64,000 nucleotides of DNA, taken from Apostichopus japonicus (taxonomy: Eukaryota; Echinodermata; Holothuroidea; Aspidochirotida; Stichopodidae). The position numbers and the translations under genes are program-made. Location of the stretch: assembly GCF_037975245.1 (NCBI RefSeq), contig NC_092571.1, positions 25,000,564-25,064,563 of the forward strand. The letters run 5' to 3'. Shown in pieces: positions 40,001 to 52,700 of the stretch. Below the pieces are notes generated by a model. The model did not search any database, was not told the DNA's origin, and saw only the letters and a program-made list of their open reading frames with translations. How positions within the stretch are numbered: the stretch's first letter is position 1; every line of letters begins with the position of its first letter.

Positions 40001-41475
40001 ATATGTTTATATTTTCTTTAAATTATTCATGGTTCTTTCATCTCGGGTCAAATCCAGTTAAGAACCGCATTCAATATCAGCTCCACTCCAAACTACCAAA
40101 CGCCCCTGCCCATTGCTGCTTTTCACTGAAAAGAATACTTTACATTTCTCTGAAATTCACCTCTATTATATGAAGATGATATAATATCGTCACATGTACT
40201 TACTTGATGCTCTAATTCATGATCATTATGGATCCAGAGACGAATTATCAAGTCGTCTCCCAGATTAGTAATTCTGTTAACAATGGGTACCACTCGTACT
40301 CGTTTTATCAGCTTCGATTTGTGAGGGATATGGAGACCAATGAGGCAAGGTTTCTGAGATTCTACTTCAAAGTGTAGACTCTTCATCGTGCAACGTAATA
40401 GTTTCTCCTCTAAAGTCCACTGGACAGATTGATCTAAAAAAAAAAAAAAACTTCAAATGACGTGGTCGAAATAAAAGGAGATATCGCGATCAGATTATTA
40501 CGAACTTTGTTTTGAACCACATCAGGGTATTGCCCTTGCAATATTTCACTAGATCCTGCCAAAACCCAACCGTTGCAAAATAACACTAGATTCATCGCTG
40601 GAAAGGTAACGTCAGAGTTTTCTTCGGTTTAATATATACGGTCGCAGTCTTCATAATGCTAAACAGGACCGTCGAACTGATTTCAATGGTTAAAACACGT
40701 TAGGATTAACTTTGTATTGCATCATACTATATAGTATTCATTGTATTTGTGCCGTAGAACATTTGAAATACATTGAGGTCAATAGATTTTAGTTACATTT
40801 CTGCAATTTCCTTGCCTGAAGATGTATTACTAATCAAAAGCTAGGAATTGAGAAGTTAATATCCTCTCCAGGGCATTGACACGATGAAAGCATCCATACC
40901 TTTCAACTGCATGAAGCCTATAGTACTCACCTTATGTATGATAATAATAATAATAATCTAGATAAGCAAGAAAGCTGTCTTGAAACGTAAATATAATCAA
41001 TAACTGCCAATTGGATGGAAATTTGTATGACACGAACCATTTTTAAATCTTAAAATAACAGTAAGCCTTTCATAGTGGAATGTGTAGTTCATAGTAGGCC
41101 TATATCAAAATTAATGTAGTTCTCTGAATTCATCCTTCTTACCTGCCCAGTTAGATAAGTGAAATGGGGATTTATTTTCTTCAAACTGAAAGGAGTCAAC
41201 CTTAGTCTGGTATGGAATTAAAAGGTTTTCATTGGTGCTATGCAGTTCTACGCACATCAATCCCTTTTGTAGGTTAGTGACATCGTACATGTTGATAATG
41301 TTGCGAGATTTCGATGTTGCGAAGTTCAATAGGGTCATCCCGGGAGTTTCAAGCAAAGAGACACAACGTAACATATTAGTTTCTGCCGGTGGTAGGCGAA
41401 ATAAAGAAGCTAATCGCAGAGTGCTGCCAAGAGTTAGTTCTTCAGCAACACCAACCATCAGTCTGCCATATGCAG
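37036..41475 (-). CDS. Protein with a death-effector-like domain at each end and an unrecognised centre
   Basis: Transcript order: 41143-41475, 40204-40433, 39416-39559, 38625-38777, 38100-38160, 37036-37349 (TAA stop). Phases agree at every junction, giving about 411 residues. The first exon carries a DED-like helix pattern (LMVGVAEELTLGSTLRLASL, then LLETPGMTLLNF and NMYDVTNLQKGLMCVEL). The last exon has a clearer DED (MQRAFSHLKHNLSQDLNAD, ATIFHL, TPGRLLLDKLTQTSMISPAN, STLENFLTEQGIEECARHV, RDYRKN). The central 190 or so residues alternate hydrophobic and polar positions (RVRVVPIVNRI, LIIRLWIH, KVVFHLQNKG), suggesting beta strands, but I recognise no family. DEDs are intracellular adaptors in apoptosis and innate signalling. 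The 5' exon is not identified. An in-frame ATG at 41516-41518 would add MMFMYYFYIFIFISA. An AATAAA signal lies 27 bases past the stop. Confidence 0.78.
37541..37998. repeat. 79-bp segment duplicated 379 bp apart
   Basis: 37541-37618 and 37920-37997 align without gaps (cacatgttaccgtgtta, aacacaaagtagtaat, gaacagtagttgctgtacc), with roughly ten mismatches. Both are in the last intron of the DED gene. Confidence 0.8.
38884..39030. repeat. (AAT/AAC)n microsatellite
   Basis: About 145 bases of aat and aac triplets with minor interruptions, intronic in the DED gene. The Asn-repeat frame on + is not a gene. Confidence 0.95.
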
Positions 41476-41852
41476 CTGAAATAAATATGAAAATATAGAA
41501 ATAATACATGAACATCATAATGCACCCATTGAAGGGAGATTATAATAATGCACTGGCAACTAAAAACGGGGTTGCTCCATCTCCATACAAACCTTGTCGT
41601 CTACGTAAACAGAACGCATAGCATAGTTGCTACTTAGAGAGATATTCCGGTAGCTGAAATTCATTCCTAACAAAATTGATGGAACGATTCCGCATTGATG
41701 AGTTAAAACCACATTCAAATAGCACACTGAATCGTGGAGATAGAAATGATTAAATTTTGTTGAAGTTTGAACAATTCGTATCTGGCAAGAGCAAAGCAAA
41801 TGATGACGTGATAGCAATAATTGAGCTGAAAAGTTGTTGTTTTCGTTTTTAA

Positions 41853-42185
41853 AAGGTGTGAAGACTCGCGCAAAAAGAAACGTCTAATGCCGGTAATTTG
41901 ACCTAGTTTCGAATGAGGTGTAACAGAAGTGTTAAACACTACCATCGATCCCAGAAAATACACACTCAGTTTGCTACCATCTGCTATTAGACACTAGTGT
42001 ACAGTCAGTACATACAGCTGCGGTCAATACCCACAGCACAGTATACACACGATACAGCGATGGACATCTCAGGTCCAGCTAAAGATAACAATTAAGGTAT
42101 CACGTTTCATTACTGTCTGCATTCTGTAGCGACACGAACAAAACGTCACTTGTAAGCAACAGAAAGTTAACTTTTTCAGATGGGA
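41853..42185 (-). mobile_element. MITE with TTAA end, copy 2, truncated
   Basis: Begins after TTAA at 41849-41852 with AAGGTGTGAAGACTCGC and runs in the opposite direction to the copy at 23433-23791, with high similarity to about 42180. The far terminus is missing and replaced by another repeat. Both copies encode the same spurious peptide (FLGSMVVFNTSVT), which is only repeat sequence. Confidence 0.75.
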
Positions 42186-42489
42186 AATCTGAGAAATTGC
42201 AGACTTGAGACCTATATTTTAGGGCTAGGTATTCGCAGCATAAACCACTCGGGAAGTGCCGTTTCCGGCCATCTGGTGGTTTGAAAACAACCCAAAATTT
42301 TCTTGTACGCTCCGCGCCAACCGATGGTGGCGCTCCGCTTAGATAGTCTCCACACATTAGCCCCCCCCCCCCCAATAATTTTTCCTTTCCGCCGCGCCTG
42401 TCTTTCTCAAGGCAAGACTCTAGCGATGTCTGGAGATTGTCAATACTAAAGATATCACTCTAAGAAAGAAAAGAATGATATGAACCATG

Positions 42490-43087
42490 CAGTGGCGGCG
42501 CCAGGAATTTTTAGTTGGGGAGGCTAAGGGGGGCTGAGCCAATTTTTTTGGTGGCTTACAAGATTGAGTGATCGCCGTCCTGGGGGAGGGGTATAAGGGG
42601 AGGGGTTGCCCCCTCCCCTGTTGAAATTTTTCCCAATCCTGGAAAGGCCTACATGCAAAATGGTGGCATTTAGCGAGGCTTTTGTCACCTGAAAATTTGT
42701 CCAAAAATATGCATTTTTTTGTAACTTTAGTCAAATTAGAATGGAAGATACCAATTCACAGTTTTCGTATCACTAAAATATTACCTGCTGTGAAAGATCC
42801 AATTCCTTTGCTCAATTATTATATCGCGCTCTCTGACACAACACCTGTTTTAGTCGGTATACACGCTGTTTGTGAAACGCACACGACATTGCCGTATGAG
42901 AACAAAATTCATCAAAATTTCCATTGACCATTGTAGCACTGCGTTATGGCTGACAAAATTTGGGTAGGCTTTATTGTTTCAATGAGTTTTTTTTTGGCCT
43001 ATTTCAGTTGGGGGGGCTAATGGGGGGCTGACTACTTCAGTGGGGGCTAAAGCCCCCCAAGCCCCCCCCCCCTTGGCGCCGCCACTG
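42490..43087. mobile_element. hAT-like non-autonomous element with perfect target duplication
   Basis: Ends CAGTGGCGGCGCCA and TGGCGCCGCCACTG. Exact 8-bp direct repeat GAACCATG at 42482-42489 and 43088-43095. 598 bases with G- and C-rich ends and no transposase. Confidence 0.9.
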
Positions 43088-43446
43088 GAACCATGTCAGT
43101 AGAAGTATAGTTATTGAACCCAGAACATGGTAATGTAAGTGAAAATCCTTTCTGTAGGCAGAAACATATACGTATGAGCCCAGACCCACTTTTATGCCAT
43201 AGGCTATCGTATAGAAGATGGGACTGAGAAGGTGACTGGTATCATTAACATTAAATTGATATATATATAGTTGTCAGGGCTCAACTGTACTGTGTTGACA
43301 TTATGTGTTTGTGAATACAGATTAAGTACACACACCTATTGCTTGAAAGTCCTCGGAATCAAAGGTTTGAAATCAACAGCAGGTTGTTGGTTAGGTGCGG
43401 CCCAGTCAATTGTTCACTCCTCATATCTGGCCCATTCATTCAATAA

Positions 43447-43462
43447 GGTTGCCCACCCCTGA
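43447..43462. mobile_element. hAT terminal fragment
   Basis: aggttgcccacccctg is the reverse complement of CAGGGGTGGGCAACCT, a common hAT terminus. The other end was not found; probably a degraded copy. Confidence 0.4.
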
Positions 43463-43859
43463 TCTAAAGCATTCAAACTAAAATGCAACAATGATGCATC
43501 GTGGTTTCGATGACGTAATTAGCTGCACCTTCCCACGAATCTGATGTCAGAAGTTTCCCTTCTTGATATATCATGCTTACAAGGTTTCTACAGATTGCGA
43601 TGTTTAATTGACATGAAATGACCATTGAAATCGGTCCACTTAAACAATACCTAATATGGTATATGCCATATATGAAGTTCATCCATTATACGATTTTTTG
43701 TTGTTGCTGTGTTAAATGGGTTTTTAGACTGAGCTCTCATGGCCTGTTGCCTTCAGCAAGGAATCAATAAAAAGTGGGGTTAAAAATGGGGAGACTTTCG
43801 CCTATGATGACGAGTGACCTTTGAACTCTAATAAAAAATATAAAAAAAACCCAACAGGG

Positions 43860-44240
43860 TTCATTGATTCAAAATTGGGCATCCACATATGACATTTGTG
43901 ATTCATCTAACATTCCCTTCTTAGGGAATGGTTTACAAGCTTTCTCAAACTTTGATTACAGATCTTTGACCTTTAATATAAATAACATGGATAAACATGA
44001 GGCATCAACATTTTAAATGATTCATCCATTCTTCAGATATCCCGTTTACAAAGTTTTCATACTTTGATCTTTGCTGACTTCTGACCACTTCTACAGGGTC
44101 CATCTTATCAGTATGGGGCTTTCCCATACTAAATATGAGATTCATCAAGTTTCCATTCCTAAGATACCCTTTTTCGTTTTCAGACTTTGACCTTTGACCA
44201 CGTCTACAAACTAGGGTTCATCTAATCAATATTGTGGATC
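43860..44240. repeat. Degenerate tandem repeat with tttgacctttgacc motif
   Basis: About three units of 120-150 bases, each with gattcatc, a ttcctaagatatccc-like segment and a ttttcagactttgaccttt-like segment. A related block lies at about 51350-51790. Confidence 0.55.
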
Positions 44241-44519
44241 CCTACTAGCCTTCGTTAAAGCATATTGGCCTATTTTTCTTTGCCAAAGGCGCTGGGTCCA
44301 TCCTTACTATTCAACACGCTATGAGCTATTGTTCCTGTGATTGCGTCTCTGTGTGATTCATTCCTCCTGTGAATGGGCAGAGTGAATGTAGAATGGGGAG
44401 GAAAATGTAATAGCCGTAACATTTTCCTATTTTCATGTAGCGAGACTCGATCGCGTCGCTGAGCAGACCCAGCAGTGTAGATCCCCATACGCAATATGAG
44501 ATTCATCTAAGCTTCATTT

Positions 44520-46353
44520 CTGTGTCTGCCCCCACATATGAACACCTAGATATCCACACTTCATTATCATAATATACCATCATAAAAAAGACAAAAACAT
44601 TTCAATCTTTTTTTTTTAATTATTTATTAACACTAAATTTTTTTCAATGAATGGTTATACTCCAAATTGTCAGCAGTACACAAATGAATACATCTGTGTG
44701 TGATTATACCGCTTGTTTTAAATCCATACAGGTTGGACACGACCTGGAGAATGTATTGCAAAAGTAGCACATGACTAATCCGTCAGAGATTACGTAGGGA
44801 CAAATCAGGACATTTGTAACTTTGTATCTTTCCCAAACTTCTAAGTATTGCTGACTTAAGCCTTCATATCATATATTTAATTTTCTTCTTCTTCTTCTTC
44901 TTTTTATTGTTGTTAAATATTGAATTCACTTCTTCATCAATTCTTCAATATTTCATTTAACATTAAACCTTTCTTTCTCTCTCTTCCACAAGAGATCAAA
45001 AGTTGCCACTTATTATTAACTAAAACCTATCCCAAACAGAGACTGACCTGTTTGTGTTTATTGTCAAAAGTGGGGCACCAAATAGTCCCTTCACACATCA
45101 TAACAGCTGTTACATTTAACACCCCAAATCTTGTCTTAAAACCACATATTGTTAACAACCACACAAGGTGTTGTAACTTAAACTTGTATGACATACAAAT
45201 ATTTCTCTTTTCGAATATCTTTCTCAATAACCTGTTCCTAATGAGATCTGAAGACAGTTCCTCAAACTCAATGGTACATTTCGACCATTTTAATCATCAT
45301 TTTTTCAGAGCATTTGAAACGAACCTAAACACATTTTTTTCAGAAGCATAATTTACAACAAAGTAGCTTCTTTCTTATTCCTTACATCCTGTAAACTTTG
45401 CTCAATCGAGTCATGCCAGGAGGATCCACCTATACTGAAACTTAGAAAATCACTCACTACATAGCATTTATTACTTCCCACAAACTTGCTACCTCACAAG
45501 GGTAGACCACCTTACTGAAAGAAGTAAACAGTCTTCTCATATTCTCCATAACATGTTCATTTTTTGTTTACCAACAACTTGTTAATGGAAAAGAGGATAC
45601 CCAAGCCACAATTGTTCATCACAAATGAATATTGAAAATGCTCACATTCCCTCCGACTGTTTATTTATTTTTTTTAGTACATGCTTCCTTATTTTTCTTC
45701 CTTTTTTCTTCATTTAATAAAAAAATTCAGCATCTGCCTATATTTTTTCTCCAACATTATTTGAGTTTAACGCTGACAAATTTTTCATAAAACATAGAGA
45801 AATGAAAACTATTCCTTAAAAACAAAATCTTATTCATATAAAAAGTTCTTAATATATATAAATATCTTTCCATAAGTTGTTTTTTGTTTCCCTACTGCCT
45901 TTTTTCTCCCTGTTTATTTTATATTTGTCTCCACTTTTCTGTGTCTATCATTGACTGTTGGGTACAAAAGAAAAAAAAAACTGCATGCTGTACCAACATT
46001 TATCCCTCAACAAAATCCATACTTGAGGGGATAATTTTTTGCTGCTATATTTTTCTTTTCTTTTTTTCTTTTTTTTCTTTGTTTGTCTTTTTACTCTTTT
46101 GGGGGAGGTACCATTCTTTCTTGTCTCACAATCTTAGATCTTTAAGTTACTTTGAGGCAAACAAGCGGTTACGTAGGCAATTGGAGAATTTGTAGAAAAT
46201 ACTTCATGCGAATACTGCGTAATCCCCGCAGCCAAATAAAAATGTTCAGCAAACAAGGAAGGCTTGGTGGTTGCTTCGTACCGCAATTGAAAAAGAAGGC
46301 TCGTAGATTAACATACGATGACATCTCTCAACTGAAGCCACTCGCGGTCACCA
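44520..46353 (-). other. eif4g: Probable 3' UTR and downstream flank of conventional eIF4G
   Basis: T-rich on the + strand with several tttatt (AATAAA on the transcript) sites, for example near 45658 and 44625. No convincing coding frame. Extent of the UTR unknown. Confidence 0.4.
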
Positions 46354-49300
46354 TTAATTCGGAGGGTCTGATTCCTCCAACCAAGTGTAGAAGCTGGTTA
46401 CTGATTTCAAGGCGATACCTTTCCCCGTTTTCTCTGCTGCATCGTCGCTCTCCCTCCAAGAATAGAATGTTTCTTCAGAGATGACGTCTTCGTCGTAAAG
46501 CACATCAAAGTACAAGCGTAGAAGCCCTATTTGAGGAAAGATAAACATGATTTTAACATCACAGCAAAAACCCAACGCCCTGCACGTCCTCCAAAACGCA
46601 AACCTGTCGTCCTACAAGAACTATGACGACTTGATGGCACAAATTCAAATTTCTTTGTATGCTAAATGAACCAAACATGTTCACCACAACTATAGCGGTA
46701 ACATGGTTAACACCATAGTACCAGTACTAGCTCCAAATGAATCCCATCTTTAACCACCATCCCCTATTGCTGCCTTTGCAATGGATAAGCTGCAATCTTA
46801 CTGTGTTATACTCTACAATTAAAGGAAGGATAGAGTACCCAAAGACATTCTCTTTTACTTTATTTCACCAAATTAAACAAAAGCAACAACAAACTCAGGC
46901 AAAATAATCAAAACAAAACAGTTCAAGATTAAACAGCAGATAAAAGTGTCCAACGAATGTGTGGCCTAATATTTTTCCATATGCACTAAACGGTGCGTAC
47001 ACTTGTTCATTAATGGAACAGCCAAATAGATTTATTTTGATGGATCTGTTAGTAAGATTGACAGGTAATCAATCCCTTGCAATTATTACATGGTTTTAGT
47101 AAAAATAACACACAGTTTACCACCAGGAGTGAAATGAAGGCAGACAGATGCTGAAATAACTTTCCAACAACTTTCAATAACTTTCTCTGAAGTTCAAACT
47201 TGTTTTAAACTCACCTGGTGGGTTTTCTAGACTGTAATTCAAATGTTGGACTGCGAAGAGAGCTTGTAATTCTAGTTTGGCGTCACTGTCAATATACCTC
47301 TGCATCAAGACTGATCTTTTCTTCAGTAACTCATGGTCACCCCTACTATTTGTGCCTTCCCCTAAAAGGTAAAAACAAAGAACGAAATTGGCAACGAGGT
47401 TGGTTGCAGTTCCAAAATCAATGTTCTTTTCTGCACTTTCACAACCTTCTTAAAACCAGCCATTCCATGAAAAGCAAACCAAGACTAACTGTTCGGTCAG
47501 TAATACTCAACTCTGGTAAACATCAGGAAGTCCGAGACAGATCTGGTAAATTCTCAAACAAGTAATGAATGGATTCCGGTGAGCCCACAAGAATTTGCAC
47601 AAATTACACTTAAGACTGCGGGAGTAAAGTCAGACTATGTCCTACATAAAGACTTGACATAAAAAAAAAGTATAGGTGACACTATTGTAACATTGTTTTC
47701 TAGACATGGCTTTGATTATTCATTATTGAGCTTAGGTTTGATGGGAATGGGGGGAGGGGTTATACTTTCTCCTTTCCCTCACATAAAGTTACTAACCTTT
47801 CACAGCTCCAAAGCACACAGCTGACACTAAGGCACGTATAAATTCCTTGGTCTTCCTCACATCTGGTGGAATTGATTTCTGTATAAGACAACGGCAAAAC
47901 CAGTTTCTATTACTAGAAGAATCTTATTTTCAAACCTGTTGTTAATAATCCAGAGAGATGCACCATACATCCATGCCTTATAAGAGCTTAATTACTGGGA
48001 AAAAAGACAAAGGAATTTTGGCATAATTTCAGTTTGTTAGTGTTTTTGGTTAGTATGTACTACTGCTTAACAATAATACTGAGTTCTTTGCAAGTTGTGA
48101 GATTTCTAAGTGGTTCACAGAGAAGTTTCTTGTAACTAAAAGTGCTGTAAAGGCCAGTACAATCTAGGCAAATGGCCAAGCCAAGTAATGTAAAGTAAAT
48201 GATTACTGAGAAATAATAATAGAGATCAAAATGATTTTGTTTTTCTGATTCGATAAGGAAATGCTGTCAGAAATGATTCCATGTGATTAATGCTGAAACA
48301 TTACAAGCTGACTCGGATATTCTAACAACACACCTGACTTTCCATGTTGCAGGGATTGTATCACTCATTGCGACACTACTGTCGGAAGTGCAATCTAATC
48401 CTAAATTCAACATCAAGTGGCTTGCAAAAAATATGCACAACTTATAGTAAAAGCTGGCGATATCACTGATCCATTGTTGTCTTAATAGGACTTTGTCTGA
48501 CAATGGGTATAGCTTTTGAATCATTGGTAAGTCATGGAGAAAGGCCAGCAATTAGGAGTTCCAACTGACTACACACACTTACAGACTCTACATTTGAGGT
48601 TCACATGCAGTGATCCCTAAGGTAAGACATGTCTCCATGAATATGCAAACATTTTCCCTAAGGTCAGACATGTCTCTATGAATATGCATTACCTTCTCCC
48701 TATGGTCAGACATTTGCCATGCATATGAATAGTTTCCCTAAGGTAGCACACGTCACCATGAATATTCATACATTTTCCTTAAGGTCAGACATGTCTCTAT
48801 GAATATGCATTAGTTTCCCTAAACGTTTCCCTCTTCGTCCTGTACCAATACAAACACACCTCAAACATTCCTGGTTACCCTCTTTGCCAAAGGAAAATGT
48901 TCCTGTGCCATTTCTCTTACACAATGTCATTCATTTAACTGACATCACAAAACTTGAAATCTGAATGTGAAGCTCACTCACCTCGATGAAGTCAAAGACT
49001 TCATCGTTAGTAAGACTTTCATTCTGGAATTGAAGGATTAGATCCCGCTGGAAGTTTCCTATCCTCGTCTCTTCCTTAGGGGTGCTCTGTGATACTCTAT
49101 CTACTGGCTGCTCTGTGAATGATACTTTCTGTAAACAAAATACAAAACCAACAAATTAACCTACAATGAATTTTTACCCACCAGCAGTGAAAACAATGGT
49201 TTACAATGCACACTACCTGAAATTACTATTTGATTGATTGATTGATCGACTGACATCAAATATACACCAATGTCAGCCTGACTGTATCAAAACTTCTGAA

Positions 49301-49727
49301 TGGCTTTTTTAAAAGGCAATTACCCATACCATAGTTTCAAATATAAATGTACACAATTTCACTCTGAAAGGGTCTGTGAAGCCACCACACAGGTGTTAAT
49401 ATGGATATGGCGAAGTATTCAATGACATGAATGACCGACAATTAACATGCACACTGAATAGCAATATCAAACTAACTTGTTTGTCTTATTTAATTGATGA
49501 AACAAGGTAATTAAAATATTGTTTATAAATGTGGGGGAAAGGTACATGGGCGAGCAAAAGGCAGAAATTAGAGTAGGGGACCTGAGATGACAATGGAGTA
49601 TATTCTTCGATTTCAAAATAGTACTTACCTTATTTTTAACAAATTCTTGGATGTTCGTTCCGGAAGGTAAAAATAGACTCCAGGTGAAATTAGATGTTTT
49701 CCATATTTTGGCCATATGTGTCTCACT
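46354..49727 (-). CDS. eif4g: W2 C-terminal domain of eIF4G
   Basis: Exons 49629-49727 ([19 protein letters not shown]), 48982-49128 (ends NDEVFDFIE), 47797-47878 ([19 protein letters not shown]), 47215-47361 ([23 protein letters not shown]) and 46354-46526 ([36 protein letters not shown], then DPPN and stop). Both aromatic/acidic boxes are intact; in vertebrates this domain contacts eIF4A and Mnk kinase. The acceptor at 47361 (polypyrimidine then ttttag) is required: the closer AG at 47342 gives a stop codon in the needed phase. Confidence 0.94.
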
Positions 49728-52700
49728 CTGTTGAGGGGGAAAGAACCACTAATATTAATCTCCATGCTTTCTGGTGGAAGTCCCATATGATACCATAAAG
49801 AAAGTCTATTTTCACAACTCTCATGCATCAACCTAACATATCTCATAATTTCATGTCATAGTGACTGAGACATCATGTTGATAGTAAGTTTCAAATTGAA
49901 ACAGCAAAACTTTTCATATTGAAAGCACTTGCCTCGAACTGTCCTGAAATAGTACTGGAATGTCAATAGCATACAGTTTGTTTTCTTTTACTGTACATTC
50001 TACAGTCAGCTCAGTCAAGTATTGAGAGGGTGTGTGTAGGGGGGGGGGGCAGGGAGAGACAGGCGATAGCGATGGAGACAGCTATGGCAGGGAACATCTG
50101 AAGGGTATAAGGACATTATTTTGTACAGGGATGAGCCTGGTGTAGAAAAAAAGATCACGGAACTTTGCAAAAATTGTGGTATAGGCACCAGTTTGCGTAT
50201 GCTACAGTGTGTTAGGATAACAGTTTTTGTCCCCGAGGTAAAAAAGAAATCACGTATATTCCCTGAATTCACGGCAAAAGCTCATACCTGTTTGTAAGTG
50301 TAGAATGTTCTACATACTGATCTGATACTGCACTGTAAACTACTGATAATACAATGTAAATACACATCACACAGTCCTCAATCTCTAACATCTATGACGA
50401 CGGCACTCCACAAATAACTCCTCTCCACACACCAATACTTGTCTCTCAATTCGTTCCCTAAACCACCAAGTCTTCAATCTACAAAGTCTATACTCACTGT
50501 TAAATTAACACCAGCCTTCAGGATCTCAGCCATGCACTCGGCCGATTTCCCTTCCCTGGGTATTTTTTGGACCACATCTCGGAGGAATGCAAAGTTGGTG
50601 GCCCCTTCGGCAGCCATAGCTCCGATGATTTCACCCAAGTAAGTCCAATATAGTGGAATATCTATCTCCATGTCCTCTGCAAATTCTAAAATTTCGTTTA
50701 GACTGTAAACAAAATTTAGATCAACATTTGTTACAGAGAGAAGAAAGTCTTTGAAAAAGAATAATTTGCAGAATTCAGCAAAGAAAGGAGATGTCTTAAA
50801 AGTATGGCTGCATGGGGAGTATGTTTCTTTGCAAAAAATTATTTATTTGAATTTCTTCATCACGAAGAAGACCAGAGATCATCCACAATGTTTAAAATCT
50901 CACCTCTTCGTTACCAAGAAAGCTTTGGTGCTTGAAATGGGGTTACTTTTTTAATATAATTATGTCCGTTTCTAATAGTAATTTTTGTCTTTCCACCATT
51001 TTATACCTGGTGTGTTTCAAAGGAAACAACCCTGCAAAGATCAGATTAACCAGAAAGCCAGTTGGCTTAGTGATAACTTGACACAATTTGTATGAGAACA
51101 TTAAACAGCAATACTACAAAACAAGATTCTTATGTGTTGACCGTTAGTGATCGGCAAGATTCTTGCACAAATGCCGACCTGCCTATCAAGTAAGAAGTTC
51201 ATCATCCAAGCTTTAGTTTTATCGGTACAATGTCTACGTGATTTTCAGATCTATTATTAACCTAGAATGAACTTCAACAAAGTAAAACCTTTTGAGTTAC
51301 CAGGTGCGTGCTTACAAAATTAAAAGACTGACCTGACATGACATTTGACCTCCCCAGAAAAGAAGGTGTTTTTGTACCAAATAAGGTGGATCATTCGTAC
51401 CAAGTATGACAATCATCTACCCCTTACTTTAAGGGTAATTATGTTGCAGAGGTTTTCAGATTTTGAGCTTGGTTGACCTCAAACAACCTTTGACATCTAC
51501 CAGTCTCCATAGCATACTTGCACACATCAAGGGAGAGCTACATACCAGTACAAACTGCAACCAAGCAGCACTTTTTGACTTATTATGCTGACAGAGTTTC
51601 ACACTTTTATCTCTGTTGTCTTTTGATGATCGTTGACCTTTACTAATTTCGACAGGGCTCTTGCACTCAGCAAGCAGTATCTATATACAAAGTATGAACT
51701 TTAACAAAGATGCACTTTTTGAGCTATCGTCTTTACAAGGTTTTCAGACTTTGACCCCTGTTGACCTTTGACCTTCACATATATGAAAATGGTGCTAGTA
51801 CTCCATAAGAAGGATCCACATACCACAATAGGAAGGATCCACATACCAAGCATGACATTAACCCACAAGGGACCTTTGAATCTGTTTATACAAGCAGGTG
51901 TCTCACACACACACACAATCATCATCCCATACATTCTGTCCCTTCCAGCAAGGAATCAACATTTGAATTTGCTACCAGTTATAAAACCTGCTGTTATTAT
52001 TGAAATTGCTGCAAGTCACTTGCACTTTACATCCAAGACAGAAAATTTGTATTTTTCTAAATCAATTCTTTCTTTCTTCCAGGTGCAAAAACTGTACCCA
52101 AAATATTTCTCCATATACCTACCCATCGTTAAATTGTTCAACTGAGATGGTGGATGTTTGTAATAGCCTGTGGAAGAGCCTGCCAACGGACTCTCTCATA
52201 CCGCTTGATTTTTCTAGAACATCTTCAATGGCTACGCGGACAAATACATGTTGAAGTTTAGGTGACTTCAGCTCCTCTAAACAAGTAATAGCTTCCTGTA
52301 ACGGATAAAAACAAAAACATTTGACTGTTTAATACAATTGCGAAAGCATGAAGGAAGGGAACGTGATATAATTTGTTGCAGTTGTAAGATCTATGAATTC
52401 TATTTCCCAGACTGAAAATATTTTATGTTTCAGTGGACAAAATATGCTGCATATGCTTGAGTCTTGTTCATTGCCCATGTATTCTGCTGTGCGACACCTG
52501 ATAACATTATACTACAGTGAAATATGCTGCACCAACACAAGCTCTTGCCACAGTTTTGTACCACCCCTTGTATCCAAAAGACCTCAATCCAGCGTGTCCC
52601 AAAGAAAGCAATCCTTCCAGACATAAGGTAGAAAATGTTCTAAGATAGAATCCCTTTAACTTTACCACCATTGTGGGTTTTGCTGGGCAGCTCAGTGGAT

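Noticed and set aside
44920-45351. 143-codon open frame on +
   Set aside because: Low-complexity Phe/Leu/Ser/Asn composition in T-rich DNA, antisense to the likely 3' UTR of eIF4G; no domain or splice support.
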